Shown: positions 1 through 8,245, numbered from the stretch's first letter. The stretch is 45,432 nt of DNA from Treponema sp. UBA6988 (GCA_002448445.1 DJYC01000085.1:1-45432), one strand, 5' to 3'. Notes: generated by a model from the letters alone, not told the origin. Numbers and translations are program-made.

Positions 1-28
1 GGGGTGTCCCGCCCCTTATCTACCATAT

Positions 29-57
29 TTGACAAAAGACGGCATATTTCTTACAAT
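29..57 (+). promoter_or_regulatory. sigma70-type promoter of the DUF3261/KS/DH/KR/KS operon
   Basis: A TTGACA box at 29-34 and a TACAAT box at 52-57 are separated by exactly 17 bp. Transcription would begin near 64, only about 4 nt before the ATG at 68, and no Shine-Dalgarno sequence precedes that ATG. The five-gene operon therefore has its own promoter inside the window and need not be a tail of genes further left. Confidence 0.75.
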
Positions 58-67
58 TAAAATTCCT

Positions 68-703
68 ATGAAATGTTTACCTACACAAAAAAACTTTTTG
101 AACTTTACTCGAAAGACTTTTGCGGCAGCTTTTATTTTTTCTGCGCTTTTGTCATCATTTGCATTTTTTTCATGCGCTTCTTCTTCAAAGGCAAAGCTTC
201 ACCCGGTTTATATTACCGACAAAAAATGTATAGAACTTCTGCCGCCTTCTGCCTGTTCCCTTTCCAAAGAGTGTGCCCAGGAATTCAGCGGTGATTTTGA
301 TGGAAAATCTTTTTCGATGATGGCATATCTTAAGCTGGATAAAAAAGAAATTTCTGTCTGCCTTTTGAGCACTTTTGGCGTGGACATTGGCTTTCTTTCT
401 TACGACGGAAAAAGCGTTAAATTTGAATCACACTTTTTCCCGGACAGCTTTAGGGCTGAATACATTGTTGCGGATTTTCAGAATGCATATTATGACTTTG
501 ACGTGCTAAAGGCAAATTACTCTGCGGCAGGACTTTCCTTTGAGGAGAAAAAAACTTCCACTTCCATTACGCGCACAATTCATGACGGTAAGAATTTAAT
601 AGAAGAAATAGAAATAACTCTTAAGAAAAAAAAGATTAGCCGCATCAAGATAAGAAACCACCTTCGTAACTACACATATATCATTACGGAGGTTGAACCT
701 TAA
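68..703 (+). CDS. DUF3261-type lipoprotein, ApeN-like
   Basis: This is a predicted outer-membrane or periplasmic lipoprotein of about 211 residues. The N-terminus has a hydrophobic stretch ending in a lipobox-like FFSC about 35 residues in. The body carries DUF3261-like signatures: a CLLSTFGVDIGFLSYDGK strand pair, a FPDSF..EYIVADFQ segment and a terminal NYTYIITEVE. DUF3261 lipoproteins are a recurring part of aryl polyene clusters, directly upstream of ketosynthase, dehydratase and reductase genes, which is the arrangement here. The start at 68 is chosen because a reading from 29 would begin inside the -35 box. Its stop overlaps the next ATG (TAATG). The family's exact role is unknown; pigment placement in the outer membrane is a guess from its partners. 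Confidence 0.8.
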   Translation: MKCLPTQKNFLNFTRKTFAAAFIFSALLSSFAFFSCASSSKAKLHPVYITDKKCIELLPPSACSLSKECAQEFSGDFDGKSFSMMAYLKLDKKEISVCLLSTFGVDIGFLSYDGKSVKFESHFFPDSFRAEYIVADFQNAYYDFDVLKANYSAAGLSFEEKKTSTSITRTIHDGKNLIEEIEITLKKKKISRIKIRNHLRNYTYIITEVEP

Positions 704-1929
704 TGAGTGCAGGAGCTTTGCAGAAAATTTATTTTTCTGCCCCCGGAGTTTTTTGTTCAGCAGGAAAAAACATTGGCGAACTTTGGTCTTGTGTGTGTGC
801 CGCTGACAATTCGGGAATAAAAAAAACAAGGACTCTTTCTGGAAAGGAATTTTTTGCGGCCCGGGTAGAAGACCAGTCTTTGCCCAATGTGAATGCCCGG
901 CTTGACATGAAAATAATCAGGATGGAAGCGGCGGCTCTTTTTCAGATAGAGGACTTTATTTTTGAAGCAAAAGAAAAATATGGCCCTGAGCGCATTGCAG
1001 TCTGCGTGGGCTCTTGCGATAACGGAAGCGAACTTTCCATTGCTGGGCACAGGACTTTTTTTGAACAAGGAAGTTTTCCACTTTCTTATACCTTGGAAAA
1101 CCAGTGCGCGGATTATGTTGCAACTTTTGTAAGCGAAAGCTATGGTCTTAAGGGTGCGTCCCTTGCATTCACTACGGCATGTGCTTCAAGTGCGGCTGCA
1201 ATTTCCAAAGCGGCGGAACTTATCCGTTCTGGGCTTGCAGATGCCGTTGTGGCTGGAGGAGTTGACGTTGCGTCTGACACGGTTCTTCTTGGCTTTGACG
1301 CTCTTGAATCTGTTTCTTTGCAAAAGACCAATCCTTTCAGCAAAAACAGAAGCGGAATAACCCTGGGCGACGGAGCGGCATTTTTCTTGCTTAGCCGTGA
1401 CAACCTTTTAAAAAGCGGAGTGCCTGTAATTCTTTCTGGAAGCGGCCAAAGTTCGGATGCTTACCACATAACATCCCCCGATCCGGAAGGAAGCGGTGCT
1501 GCGGATGCTATGCAAAAGGCACTGGATGATGCGTGCCTAAAAGCAGAAGACATTGACTACCTTAACCTTCACGGAACTGGTACACGGCTTAATGATTCTA
1601 TGGAAGCAAAAGCTGTAGAAAAAGTTTTTGGAAGCCACAGGCTCTTGTGCAGCTCCACAAAGTCTGAGACAGGACATACTCTTGGTGCGGCTGGTGCTTT
1701 GGAGGCGGCTGTGTGCTGGAAGCTCATTCAGGAAAGTGCCAAGGGAGCGGACAAGGTTCCCCTTCAGGCTTGGGATGGAGAAAGAGACACTGAACTTCCA
1801 GACTTGAATTTTGCATGCGGGAATGCGGCCACAAAAGTGCGGGTAAAAAACTGCATGAGCAATTCTTTTGCATTCGGCGGCAGCAATACTGTTTTGATTC
1901 TTAGCGCGGAGGATTCCTATGCAGTTTGA
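703..1929 (+). CDS. beta-ketoacyl-ACP synthase (KS), ApeO-like
   Basis: A FabF-class condensing enzyme of 408 residues that would extend an ACP-bound polyene chain with malonyl-ACP. The full catalytic set is visible: Cys160 in TTACASS, His290 in NLHGTGT, and Lys320 and His325 in KSETGHTLGAAG. A C-terminal SFAFGGSNT motif closes the thiolase fold. The start overlaps the preceding stop and has a GGAGG ribosome site about 10 nt upstream; its 3' end overlaps the dehydratase by 11 bp. With the following DH, KR and second KS it forms a complete elongation/reduction/dehydration set. Primary fatty-acid FabF is an alternative, but the DUF3261 partner and two different KS genes favour a specialised type II system. 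Confidence 0.88.
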   Translation: MSAGALQKIYFSAPGVFCSAGKNIGELWSCVCAADNSGIKKTRTLSGKEFFAARVEDQSLPNVNARLDMKIIRMEAAALFQIEDFIFEAKEKYGPERIAVCVGSCDNGSELSIAGHRTFFEQGSFPLSYTLENQCADYVATFVSESYGLKGASLAFTTACASSAAAISKAAELIRSGLADAVVAGGVDVASDTVLLGFDALESVSLQKTNPFSKNRSGITLGDGAAFFLLSRDNLLKSGVPVILSGSGQSSDAYHITSPDPEGSGAADAMQKALDDACLKAEDIDYLNLHGTGTRLNDSMEAKAVEKVFGSHRLLCSSTKSETGHTLGAAGALEAAVCWKLIQESAKGADKVPLQAWDGERDTELPDLNFACGNAATKVRVKNCMSNSFAFGGSNTVLILSAEDSYAV

Positions 1930-2413
1930 GCTTCCGGTAGAAAAAGAAGAACTTTTGACAATGGTTCCCCACAAAGGCAAGATGTTCCTTTTGAACCGTG
2001 TGGTTCAGTATGACGTGGAAAAACTTACGATAACCTTGCAGCTGGACGTTAAGCCTGACAATATTTTTTACGATGAGGAACTTGGTGGAATTCCTTCCTG
2101 GTGCACATTTGAAATTATGGCCCAGGGAGTTGCGGCTCTTTCCTTCATAAAAAAAACAGTGCGCGGGGAAAGTGAAAAGTGCAACCCCGGAGTTGTGCTT
2201 AGCATTTCGCATTTTAAGACAAGGGTTTCATCCTTTGCTACAGGAACTACAATAAGGATAAAAATTTCTGAGGATGTTTCTTCCGGGGACATTTCAAAAT
2301 TCAGCTGTGCAATATTTGGACAGGACAATACTTCGCAGGATGATGCGGATGTGACTACATTCATTACCGTAATGGAGTCGAAAGATTTGGAGCAGAGACT
2401 GGGGCAGGGATGA
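1919..2413 (+). CDS. hotdog-fold 3-hydroxyacyl-ACP dehydratase, ApeP-like
   Basis: A 164-residue single-hotdog protein. It shows the PHKGKMFLLNRV motif with candidate catalytic His18 and, after the central helix start, FEIMAQGVAAL with candidate Glu65, the pattern of ApeP/FabA/FabZ-like dehydratases. In an aryl polyene pathway it would remove water from the beta-hydroxy intermediate and leave each double bond unreduced. It overlaps the ketosynthase upstream by 11 bp and the reductase reading frame downstream by an ATGA, so translation is probably coupled. A GGAGG ribosome site lies about 8 nt before the ATG. No enoyl reductase gene is present in the operon, consistent with a polyene product. 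Confidence 0.82.
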   Translation: MQFELPVEKEELLTMVPHKGKMFLLNRVVQYDVEKLTITLQLDVKPDNIFYDEELGGIPSWCTFEIMAQGVAALSFIKKTVRGESEKCNPGVVLSISHFKTRVSSFATGTTIRIKISEDVSSGDISKFSCAIFGQDNTSQDDADVTTFITVMESKDLEQRLGQG

Positions 2414-2433
2414 TTTGCCCAAGGATAAATAAA

Positions 2434-3165
2434 ATGGAAGATGAGCAGAAAAAAATTCTTGTAACAGGTGCAAGTGGGGGCATAGGACGTGCCATCTGCC
2501 TTGCAGCCGCAAAAAAAGGATATTATGTAATTGCCCACTACAACCGTGGTAAGGAAAAAGCGGAAGAAACCTTGCGCTTGATAAAAGATGCCGGTGGAAA
2601 AGGGGAGCTTATTCAGTTTGATGTGCTTGACCGCGACGGCTGTAAAAAAAAGATGGAAGACATTTTGTCTGCCCACGGTGCGCCATGGGGTGTTATAAGC
2701 AATGCGGGAATAAACAAGGATCAGACTTTTGCAGGTCTTGAAGGCCAAGACTGGGATTCCGTAGTGCACACAAGCCTTGACGGTTTTTACAACGTCCTTC
2801 AGCCTCTAACCCTTGCCATGTGCCGTAAGAAGAAGGGGCGCATAATTGCAATTTCTTCCGTAAGCGGAATTACCGGCAACAGGGGACAGACAAACTACAG
2901 TGCTGCAAAGGCGGGGCTGATTGGTGCCTGCAAAGCCCTTGCGGTGGAACTTGCCAGCAGAAACATTACCGTTAACGCTGTGGCACCCGGTCTTATTGAG
3001 ACGGAAATGCTAAAAGATGCACCTGTAGAAACTCTGCTTGCTTCTGTTCCAATGAAGCGAATGGGAAAGCCCGAGGATGTTGCAAACCTTGTAACCTTCC
3101 TTTTGGGCGAAGAAGCGGGATACATTACCCGTCAGGTAATTTCTGTAAACGGCGGTATAATATGA
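2434..3165 (+). CDS. 3-oxoacyl-ACP reductase (SDR/FabG family), ApeQ-like
   Basis: A short-chain dehydrogenase of 243 residues expected to reduce beta-ketoacyl-ACP with NADPH. Visible signatures are the TGASGGIGRA cofactor loop near the N-terminus, SNAGI, the catalytic Ser in AISSVSG, and Tyr and Lys in YSAAKAG, then the VNAVAPGLIETEM segment and a closing SVNGG typical of FabG. Two starts are possible: an ATG at 2410 overlapping the dehydratase stop (ATGA), and the ATG at 2434. The later one is preferred because AAGGAT sits 7 nt upstream and the protein then begins MEDEQKKILVTGAS, normal for the family. Its stop overlaps the next gene by 4 bp. Confidence 0.87.
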   Translation: MEDEQKKILVTGASGGIGRAICLAAAKKGYYVIAHYNRGKEKAEETLRLIKDAGGKGELIQFDVLDRDGCKKKMEDILSAHGAPWGVISNAGINKDQTFAGLEGQDWDSVVHTSLDGFYNVLQPLTLAMCRKKKGRIIAISSVSGITGNRGQTNYSAAKAGLIGACKALAVELASRNITVNAVAPGLIETEMLKDAPVETLLASVPMKRMGKPEDVANLVTFLLGEEAGYITRQVISVNGGII

Positions 3166-4421
3166 ATTTTACAAAAGCAAACGGAAAGAGAAGGGTTGTT
3201 GTTACAGGCGGCGGAATGCTTACCGCTTTGGGTAAGACTTGGGACGAAGCCTATAAGACTTTGCGCTCCAGAAAAAACTGCATACGCTACATGCCAGACT
3301 GGGACCGCTTTGACAAGATGAACACACGCCTTGCCTGTCCCTATACAGGAGAGTTGCCCAAGTACCCAAGAAAAAAAGTGCGCGGTATGGGTAGGGTAGC
3401 CCTTCTTGCCCTTACTGCAACAGAAGCAGCCTTTGAAGATGCAGGCCTTAAGAATGAAGACGGAAGCCTTTTGGAAGAACTTCACAACGGCAGGACAGGA
3501 ATTGCATACGGTTCCTGCATGGGAAGCATGGATTCCATGGTGGACATGTTCGGCATGGTGCTTACAAACGACTCAAGCAAGATAGATTCCCAGACCTACA
3601 TAAAGTGTATGCCCCAGACTTGTGCTGCAAACATAAGCGTCTTCTATTCACTTCGAGGAAGGATAATCACCACCAACACGGCATGCACTTCCGGCAGCCA
3701 GGCAATCGGTTACGCATACGAAGCAATAGAAAACGGCATACAGGACATGATGGTGGCAGGCGGTGCAGAAGAGCTTGTCCCTCCTGACGCAGCGGCCTTT
3801 GATGCTATGGGTGCAACCGCATACGACAACGCCCACCCCCAGGAAGAGCCAAAGCCTTTTGATGCAAAGCGCGACGGACTTGTAATAGGCGAGGGCGCTG
3901 GAACCCTGATTCTGGAAGACATGGAGCACGCATACAAGCGCGGTGCAAAGATATATGCGGAAGTTGCAGGCTTTGGAACCAATTGCGACGGAACCCACAT
4001 TACAAGCCCCAATTCAGAGACTATGGCCCAGGCACTTAGGCTTGCACTCGATGACGCCGGAATTGCCCCTGAAAAAATTGCCTACGTAAATGCCCACGGA
4101 ACTTCCACTGCCGCAGGTGACGTTGCAGAAAGCATTGCAACTTATTCAGTCTTTAAAAGGGACGTCCCCATTAGCACGACAAAAAGCTACATTGGTCACA
4201 CTCTTGGTGCATGCGGATGTGTAGAGGCTTGGCTTACCATAAACATGATGAATGAAGGCTGGTTCCATCCAAACCTTAACCTTACCCAGCTTGACCCAAA
4301 CTGCGCCCCCCTTGGCTACATCATGGGAAGCGGCTTGGACTTGCCGGATGCGGAATACGTTATGAGCAACAACTTTGCCTTTGGTGGAGTGAATACGAGC
4401 CTTGTCTTTAGAAGAATTTAG
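3162..4421 (+). CDS. beta-ketoacyl-ACP synthase (second KS), ApeR-like
   Basis: A second condensing enzyme of 419 residues, clearly different in sequence from the one at 703. The active-site Cys is C175 in NTACTSGSQ, and His312 (NAHGTSTAAGD), Lys341 and His346 (KSYIGHTLGACG) complete the set. In aryl polyene clusters the last gene is a KS of this type, usually thought to start or extend the chain with a distinct partner. It begins within the stop of the reductase gene (ATGA) and is the last gene of the operon, followed by a hairpin terminator at 4445-4475. Both KS genes keep their cysteine, whereas the KS-like protein at 39701-40417 does not. Confidence 0.87.
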   Translation: MNFTKANGKRRVVVTGGGMLTALGKTWDEAYKTLRSRKNCIRYMPDWDRFDKMNTRLACPYTGELPKYPRKKVRGMGRVALLALTATEAAFEDAGLKNEDGSLLEELHNGRTGIAYGSCMGSMDSMVDMFGMVLTNDSSKIDSQTYIKCMPQTCAANISVFYSLRGRIITTNTACTSGSQAIGYAYEAIENGIQDMMVAGGAEELVPPDAAAFDAMGATAYDNAHPQEEPKPFDAKRDGLVIGEGAGTLILEDMEHAYKRGAKIYAEVAGFGTNCDGTHITSPNSETMAQALRLALDDAGIAPEKIAYVNAHGTSTAAGDVAESIATYSVFKRDVPISTTKSYIGHTLGACGCVEAWLTINMMNEGWFHPNLNLTQLDPNCAPLGYIMGSGLDLPDAEYVMSNNFAFGGVNTSLVFRRI

Positions 4422-4444
4422 GAGCGGGCTGTCATTTTTACGCG

Positions 4445-4475
4445 CCCTGTCATAAATGACAGGGAAATCATTTTT
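4445..4475 (+). terminator. Rho-independent terminator after the KS/DH/KR operon
   Basis: CCCTGTCA (4445-4452) pairs perfectly with TGACAGGG (4457-4464) around a TAAA loop, followed by an A/T stretch ending in five T residues. It starts 24 bp after the last stop codon. Confidence 0.65.
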
Positions 4476-4479
4476 CCGG

Positions 4480-4560
4480 GCTTTCCGGGGCTTGCCCGTC
4501 TTACGACGCGCGGCCCGTCCGTACCGGCCGGTCGCCTACGGCCCCCTCCAATCCCTGCTA
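4480..4560 (-). repeat. dispersed repeat family A, copy 1
   Basis: Read on the minus strand it has GGGATTGGAGGGGG at one end and CCCCGGAAAGC at the other, with a GC-rich interior. It is the most divergent of five related copies (4480, 8013, 11505, 15352, 31163). It sits just past the terminator of the operon. Confidence 0.6.
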
Positions 4561-4625
4561 CTACCCTTTGCAAGGAGGATAGGCTGGACATTCATATATT
4601 TAAAAACAAAAGCACCGCCTCTTAG

Positions 4626-4699
4626 TGCGCGGCACTAGAATCGAACTAGTGACCCCCACGATGTCAACGTGATGCTCTAACCATCTGAGCTAGTCGCGC
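4626..4699 (-). tRNA. tRNA-Val (anticodon GAC)
   Basis: Read on the minus strand the 74-nt gene folds into a normal cloverleaf. The acceptor GCGCGAC pairs with GCCGCGC (one A-C mismatch), the D arm contains TAGCTCAG, the anticodon loop TTGACAT gives GAC, and the T arm ACTAG-TTCGATT-CTAGT is perfect. The discriminator is A and CCA is not encoded. A short GC-rich inverted repeat overlapping its 3' end, followed by T-rich sequence, may end transcription. Confidence 0.93.
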
Positions 4700-4720
4700 A
4701 TTAAAAAGCGGTGTAGAAAT

Positions 4721-4749
4721 AATATATATGCTAAGAAAAAAAGTGTCAA
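4721..4749 (-). promoter_or_regulatory. promoter of tRNA-Val
   Basis: On the minus strand TTGACA (complement of 4744-4749) and TATATT (complement of 4721-4726) are 17 bp apart. Transcription would start around 4714, about 15 nt before the tRNA. Confidence 0.72.
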
Positions 4750-4767
4750 GTGCCTAATCAAGTGCCT
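4747..4767. promoter_or_regulatory. tandem 9-bp direct repeat between tRNA-Val and feoAB
   Basis: CAAGTGCCT occurs at 4747-4755 and again at 4759-4767, 12 bp apart centre to centre. The first copy overlaps the -35 box of the tRNA-Val promoter, and both lie upstream of the feoAB promoter. It could be a regulator site; no Fur-like palindrome was recognised. Confidence 0.35.
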
Positions 4768-4803
4768 GCAGAAAAGCGTCTACACAGTTTTTGTAAAATA
4801 CGC

Positions 4804-4809
4804 TATTAT
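4804..4809 (+). promoter_or_regulatory. -10 box for a leaderless feoAB transcript
   Basis: TATTAT ends 6 nt before the ATG at 4816, the same spacing as at hisH and the cyclase gene. No good -35 box was found at 16-18 bp, which may mean activator dependence. No Shine-Dalgarno sequence precedes the ATG. Confidence 0.45.
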
Positions 4810-4815
4810 GTTCCT

Positions 4816-7176
4816 ATGACACTCAAGGACTTGGCATTAGGAAAAACTGGACGCATTTTAAAGGTTGGCGGCAACGGGGAACTACGGCAGCATTTTTTGG
4901 ACATGGGAATCATTCCCGGTACTGCCGTGACCAAGGTTAAGCTTGCCCCCATGGGAGATCCCGCAGAATTTGACGTGAGCGGCTATGAGCTTACCATGCG
5001 GCTGGACGATGCACAGAAGATAGAAGTGGGAGAATGCGAAGGCTCTGGAGTGGAATCCGGGACAGGCAGCGGGCCTTTGCCCTTGGACAGAAAATTTAGG
5101 ACGGAGCATCCCGGGCTTGGCGAAGACGGGCGCTTCCATGCAAAGGAGGGTGAAAATCCCCTTCCCGAGGGAACCCTTCTTACATACGCGCTTGTGGGAA
5201 ACCAGAATTCAGGGAAGACGACTCTTTTTAACCAGCTTACGGGTTCCAGCCAGCACGTTGGGAATTTCCCAGGGGTTACGGTAGACAGGAAGGACGGCTC
5301 CATACGCGGGCATTCGGACACGCTTGTGACTGACTTGCCGGGAATTTATTCCATGTCGCCCTATTCAAGCGAGGAGATTATTTCAAGGAATTTCGTGCTC
5401 AACGAAAAGCCCAGGGGAATCATAAACATTGTGGATGCCACCAACCTAGAGCGCAACCTTTACCTGACCATGCAGCTTTTGGAAATGAACGTTCCCATGG
5501 TTGTTGCCCTGAACATGATGGACGAGGTTTACGGCAATGGCGGTTCGGTGGATATAAACAAGATGGAGGAGCTCTTGGGGGTTCCTGTTGTTCCCATATC
5601 CGCAGCAAAGAACCAGGGTGTGGACGAGCTTGTGAAGCATGCGCTTCATGTTGCCCACTTTCAGGAAAAGCCGCTCAGGCAGGATTTTTGCGACGAAAAG
5701 GATTCTGGGGGGGCAGTGCACCGGGCGCTTCATGCGGTTATCCACCTTATAGAAGACCATGCGCTAAAGGCGGGAATACCTGTGCGCTTTGCGGCCAGCA
5801 AGCTGCTTGAGGGGGACAAGAGGATTGTGCACCAGCTTGACCTGGACCTTAACGAAAAGGAAACCCTTGAACACATAGCCCTGCAGATGGAGAGGGAAAG
5901 GGGGCTTGACCGCAGCGCGGCAATTGCAGACATGCGCTATTCATACATAAGAAATGTCTGCGGCAAGGCAGTCCACAAGCCCAAGCAAAACCGGGAAAGG
6001 CTTCGTTCCCAAAAAATAGATACCCTCTTGACCGGAAAGTATACTGCGATTCCTTTTTTTGTACTGATTATGGCCCTGGTCTTTTTTTTGACCTTCAATG
6101 TAATCGGGGCATTTTTACAGGGGCTTTTGGAAAGGGGAATTGACTGGCTTACGCTTCTTGCAGATTCAGCTCTTGCCAAAGCGGGGACCAATGAAGTCCT
6201 TCACGCACTTATTGTTGACGGTATTTTTGCAGGGGTGGGCAGCGTGCTTGCCTTTTTGCCCATAATCGTGACTTTGTTCCTCTTTCTTTCCCTTCTTGAA
6301 GATTCTGGCTACATTGCCCGCGTTGCATTCGTAATGGATACGCTTCTTAGAAAAATAGGCCTTTCCGGGCGGAGCATAGTTCCCCTTTTGATAGGCTTTG
6401 GCTGTACGGTTCCTGCAGTTATGTCCACCCGCATTTTGCCGAGCGAGCGTGACCGCAAGATGACGATTCTTTTGACACCCTTTATGAGCTGCACGGCAAA
6501 GCTTCCGATTTATGCCTTTTTTACGGCGGCATTTTTTCCCCGCTGCGGGGGGCTTGTCATGACGGCCCTTTATCTTGGCGGAATATTTGCAGGCATACTT
6601 GCAGCCCTTTTGTACAGAAAGACTCTGTTCAAGGGGGAGCCGGTTCCATTTGTGATGGAGCTTCCAAATTACCGTCTTCCCAGCCTAAAGAACACGGCCC
6701 AGCTTCTTTGGGAAAAGGCAAGGGATTTTTTGGAGCGGGCCTTTACCGTGATTTTTGTGGCGACCATTGTAATCTGGTTCCTGCAGAGCTTTACCCCTAG
6801 CCTGAATTTTACCCGGGATTCTTCCGAAAGCATACTTGCCCTTTTTGCGGGGCTTTTGGAGCCTGTAATGCGGCCTTTGGGGCTTGGCGACTGGAGGATT
6901 TGCACTTCACTTATTTCCGGGGTGATGGCAAAGGAAAGCGTTGTTTCCACGATGGAAATTCTTTTTGCGGGCGGAATTACATCTGCCCTTACCATGCCTT
7001 CTGCGGCCAGCCTTCTTGTCTTTAGCCTGCTTTATTCCCCCTGTGTTGCGGCAATAGCTTCCGTAAAGAGGGAACTTGGAAAGAGATGGTCTTTTGCCAT
7101 GGTTGCCTGGCAGTGCCTTTTGGCATGGATTTTCGCCTTTCTTGTCTACAAGTTGCTTGCTTATGTGCAGATTTGA
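4816..7176 (+). CDS. feoB: fused ferrous iron transport protein FeoA-FeoB
   Basis: A 786-residue inner-membrane Fe(II) transporter with FeoA fused to its N-terminus. Residues about 1-73 are the SH3-like FeoA domain (TLKDLALGKTGRI, HFLDMGIIPGT). A linker of roughly 50 residues follows. The FeoB G domain then shows G1 GNQNSGKTTLFNQLTG, the VGNFPGVTVDRKDG switch, G3 TDLPGIYSMSPYSSEE, G4 NMMD and a G5-like SAAKNQG. The C-terminal half is the membrane domain with two gate repeats; GCTVPAVMSTR holds the conserved Cys. The common G1 proline is Gln here. The start at 4816 is the first residue of the FeoA domain; an upstream in-frame start at 4750 would add unrelated residues. No FeoC follows. FeoA-FeoB fusions are known in other anaerobes. 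Confidence 0.93.
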   Translation: MTLKDLALGKTGRILKVGGNGELRQHFLDMGIIPGTAVTKVKLAPMGDPAEFDVSGYELTMRLDDAQKIEVGECEGSGVESGTGSGPLPLDRKFRTEHPGLGEDGRFHAKEGENPLPEGTLLTYALVGNQNSGKTTLFNQLTGSSQHVGNFPGVTVDRKDGSIRGHSDTLVTDLPGIYSMSPYSSEEIISRNFVLNEKPRGIINIVDATNLERNLYLTMQLLEMNVPMVVALNMMDEVYGNGGSVDINKMEELLGVPVVPISAAKNQGVDELVKHALHVAHFQEKPLRQDFCDEKDSGGAVHRALHAVIHLIEDHALKAGIPVRFAASKLLEGDKRIVHQLDLDLNEKETLEHIALQMERERGLDRSAAIADMRYSYIRNVCGKAVHKPKQNRERLRSQKIDTLLTGKYTAIPFFVLIMALVFFLTFNVIGAFLQGLLERGIDWLTLLADSALAKAGTNEVLHALIVDGIFAGVGSVLAFLPIIVTLFLFLSLLEDSGYIARVAFVMDTLLRKIGLSGRSIVPLLIGFGCTVPAVMSTRILPSERDRKMTILLTPFMSCTAKLPIYAFFTAAFFPRCGGLVMTALYLGGIFAGILAALLYRKTLFKGEPVPFVMELPNYRLPSLKNTAQLLWEKARDFLERAFTVIFVATIVIWFLQSFTPSLNFTRDSSESILALFAGLLEPVMRPLGLGDWRICTSLISGVMAKESVVSTMEILFAGGITSALTMPSAASLLVFSLLYSPCVAAIASVKRELGKRWSFAMVAWQCLLAWIFAFLVYKLLAYVQI

Positions 7177-7201
7177 CATTTTGGACATTCTGCTTTAGAA
7201 T
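7173..7201 (+). promoter_or_regulatory. promoter of the 7232 membrane protein gene
   Basis: TTGACA at 7173-7178, overlapping the feoAB stop codon, and TAGAAT at 7196-7201 are 17 bp apart. Transcription would start near 7208 and the AAGGAG ribosome site follows. Confidence 0.72.
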
Positions 7202-7231
7202 TGTCTTATATTTAACATCAAGGAGTTTTTC

Positions 7232-7888
7232 ATGTTAGAATTGTTAAGTTTTGCAAACTATGAATCGACTTACATCAAAATTGTAACAGTCGTTTCTGCC
7301 GTAGCAGCTGTCTTAGGCTACATTTTCCTAAGAAAGGTCCTTAAGCTTCCACAGACGGATTTTACCAAGCACACAAAGCAGTGGTGCCTCGAGGGCGTGG
7401 CAATGGAAAGAATCACCCTGCTCATACTTTTAAAGGATGTGCTTTCCTGCATTCTTGGCGTTCTCTACCTTTTCTTTACGATTTTTACCGTCCTTGCCTC
7501 ATTTGAAGTTTTGCGTGCTGGCGGCATAAACGAAGACACAATTCCTGTTTGGGCAGCCATTTTCTTTGTAATGCCCATACTCATCCGCATCGTCTTTGAG
7601 CTTGTGCGCATCTTTATCTACAAGTGCCTCAAGTACGTGATTAAGTTTGTAATCATGGTGATTGTCTTTGTTGCAAAGCTCATCTGGCGCATTATATGCT
7701 GCGTGGCCCGCTTTATCTGGGATTTTGCTGCGACAGGAAGCCACATTGCTGTAGACTTGCTCAGATGGATTGACGCAATCCTCAAGAACCACATAGAAAA
7801 GAACAACAAGCAGCGCGAGGAAATCAAGAAAGGCAACGGAATCTTCTACAATCCCAAGTTCTACACAAAGGAACAGATTAAGAAATAG
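7232..7888 (+). CDS. hypothetical integral membrane protein
   Basis: I do not recognise the family. The 218-residue product has about four hydrophobic segments: near residues 15-34, 65-90 and 105-125, and a long hydrophobic/basic stretch at 130-170. A charged C-terminal tail contains HIEKNNKQREEIKKG. There is no signal peptide of the cleaved type. The start is well supported by AAGGAG 7 nt upstream and by its own promoter overlapping the feoAB stop, so it need not depend on iron transport. A strong terminator follows at 7923-7954, making it a single-gene unit. Confidence 0.75.
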   Translation: MLELLSFANYESTYIKIVTVVSAVAAVLGYIFLRKVLKLPQTDFTKHTKQWCLEGVAMERITLLILLKDVLSCILGVLYLFFTIFTVLASFEVLRAGGINEDTIPVWAAIFFVMPILIRIVFELVRIFIYKCLKYVIKFVIMVIVFVAKLIWRIICCVARFIWDFAATGSHIAVDLLRWIDAILKNHIEKNNKQREEIKKGNGIFYNPKFYTKEQIKK

Positions 7889-7922
7889 CTTGGGTCTTTG
7901 AATTTTAATTATCCGCTGGACG

Positions 7923-7954
7923 GCAGGGGGCATTTTTGTCCCCTGCTTTTTTTT
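7923..7954 (+). terminator. strong Rho-independent terminator
   Basis: GCAGGGG (7923-7929) pairs with CCCCTGC (7940-7946), followed directly by eight T residues. It ends the 7232-7888 transcript. Confidence 0.85.
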
Positions 7955-8012
7955 GCCGCTTTGCATATGCAGGGGCAAGTTCAGCATGGCGGCTGGCTCT
8001 TTTGCGGGCATG

Positions 8013-8101
8013 TCCTACGCCGGATTGGAAGGGCCCGCGTAAGCGGGTTGCGGAACGCAGTGGAGCAATGGAGGGGCTGGGACCCCGGAACTCTGGAAAG
8101 C
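8013..8101 (+). repeat. dispersed repeat family A, copy 2
   Basis: Contains CGGATTGGAAGGG, a short GCCCGCGTAAGCGGG hairpin, TTGCGGAACGCAGTGGAG and a terminal ACCCCGGAACTCTGGAAAGC. These blocks recur in the same order at 15352 and, inverted, at 11505 and 31163. It occupies most of the gap between 7888 and the trpE promoter. Confidence 0.7.
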
Positions 8102-8216
8102 CGGTGGCGCAGAGGCATTGATGTCGAGTTAGAGGGGGAGTGAATGGTAGAGCAGGGAAGGCTACCGTCCTATGAGAAAAAATCCAGAGAAAATTCAAAT
8201 TTTTTTAATATTTCTA

Positions 8217-8245
8217 TTGACAGAAACAAATTTGCTTGCTATAGT
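8217..8245 (+). promoter_or_regulatory. trpE promoter
   Basis: TTGACA at 8217-8222 and TATAGT at 8240-8245 have an ideal 17-bp spacer. Predicted transcription start is about 8252, inside the palindrome at 8245-8264. Confidence 0.8.

Noticed and set aside
29..67. Extended N-terminus of the DUF3261 lipoprotein from a TTG at 29
   Set aside because: The extra codons coincide with the -35 and -10 boxes and precede a normal lipoprotein signal peptide beginning at 68.
757..1068. Minus-strand frames inside the ketosynthase gene and many similar frames elsewhere
   Set aside because: They lie antisense to well-supported genes, lack ribosome sites and have no recognisable domains.
4456..4638. 60-codon open frame after the KS operon
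   Set aside because: It runs through the terminator and repeat A copy 1, has no ribosome site, and its composition is arginine/proline-rich as expected from GC-rich repeat sequence.
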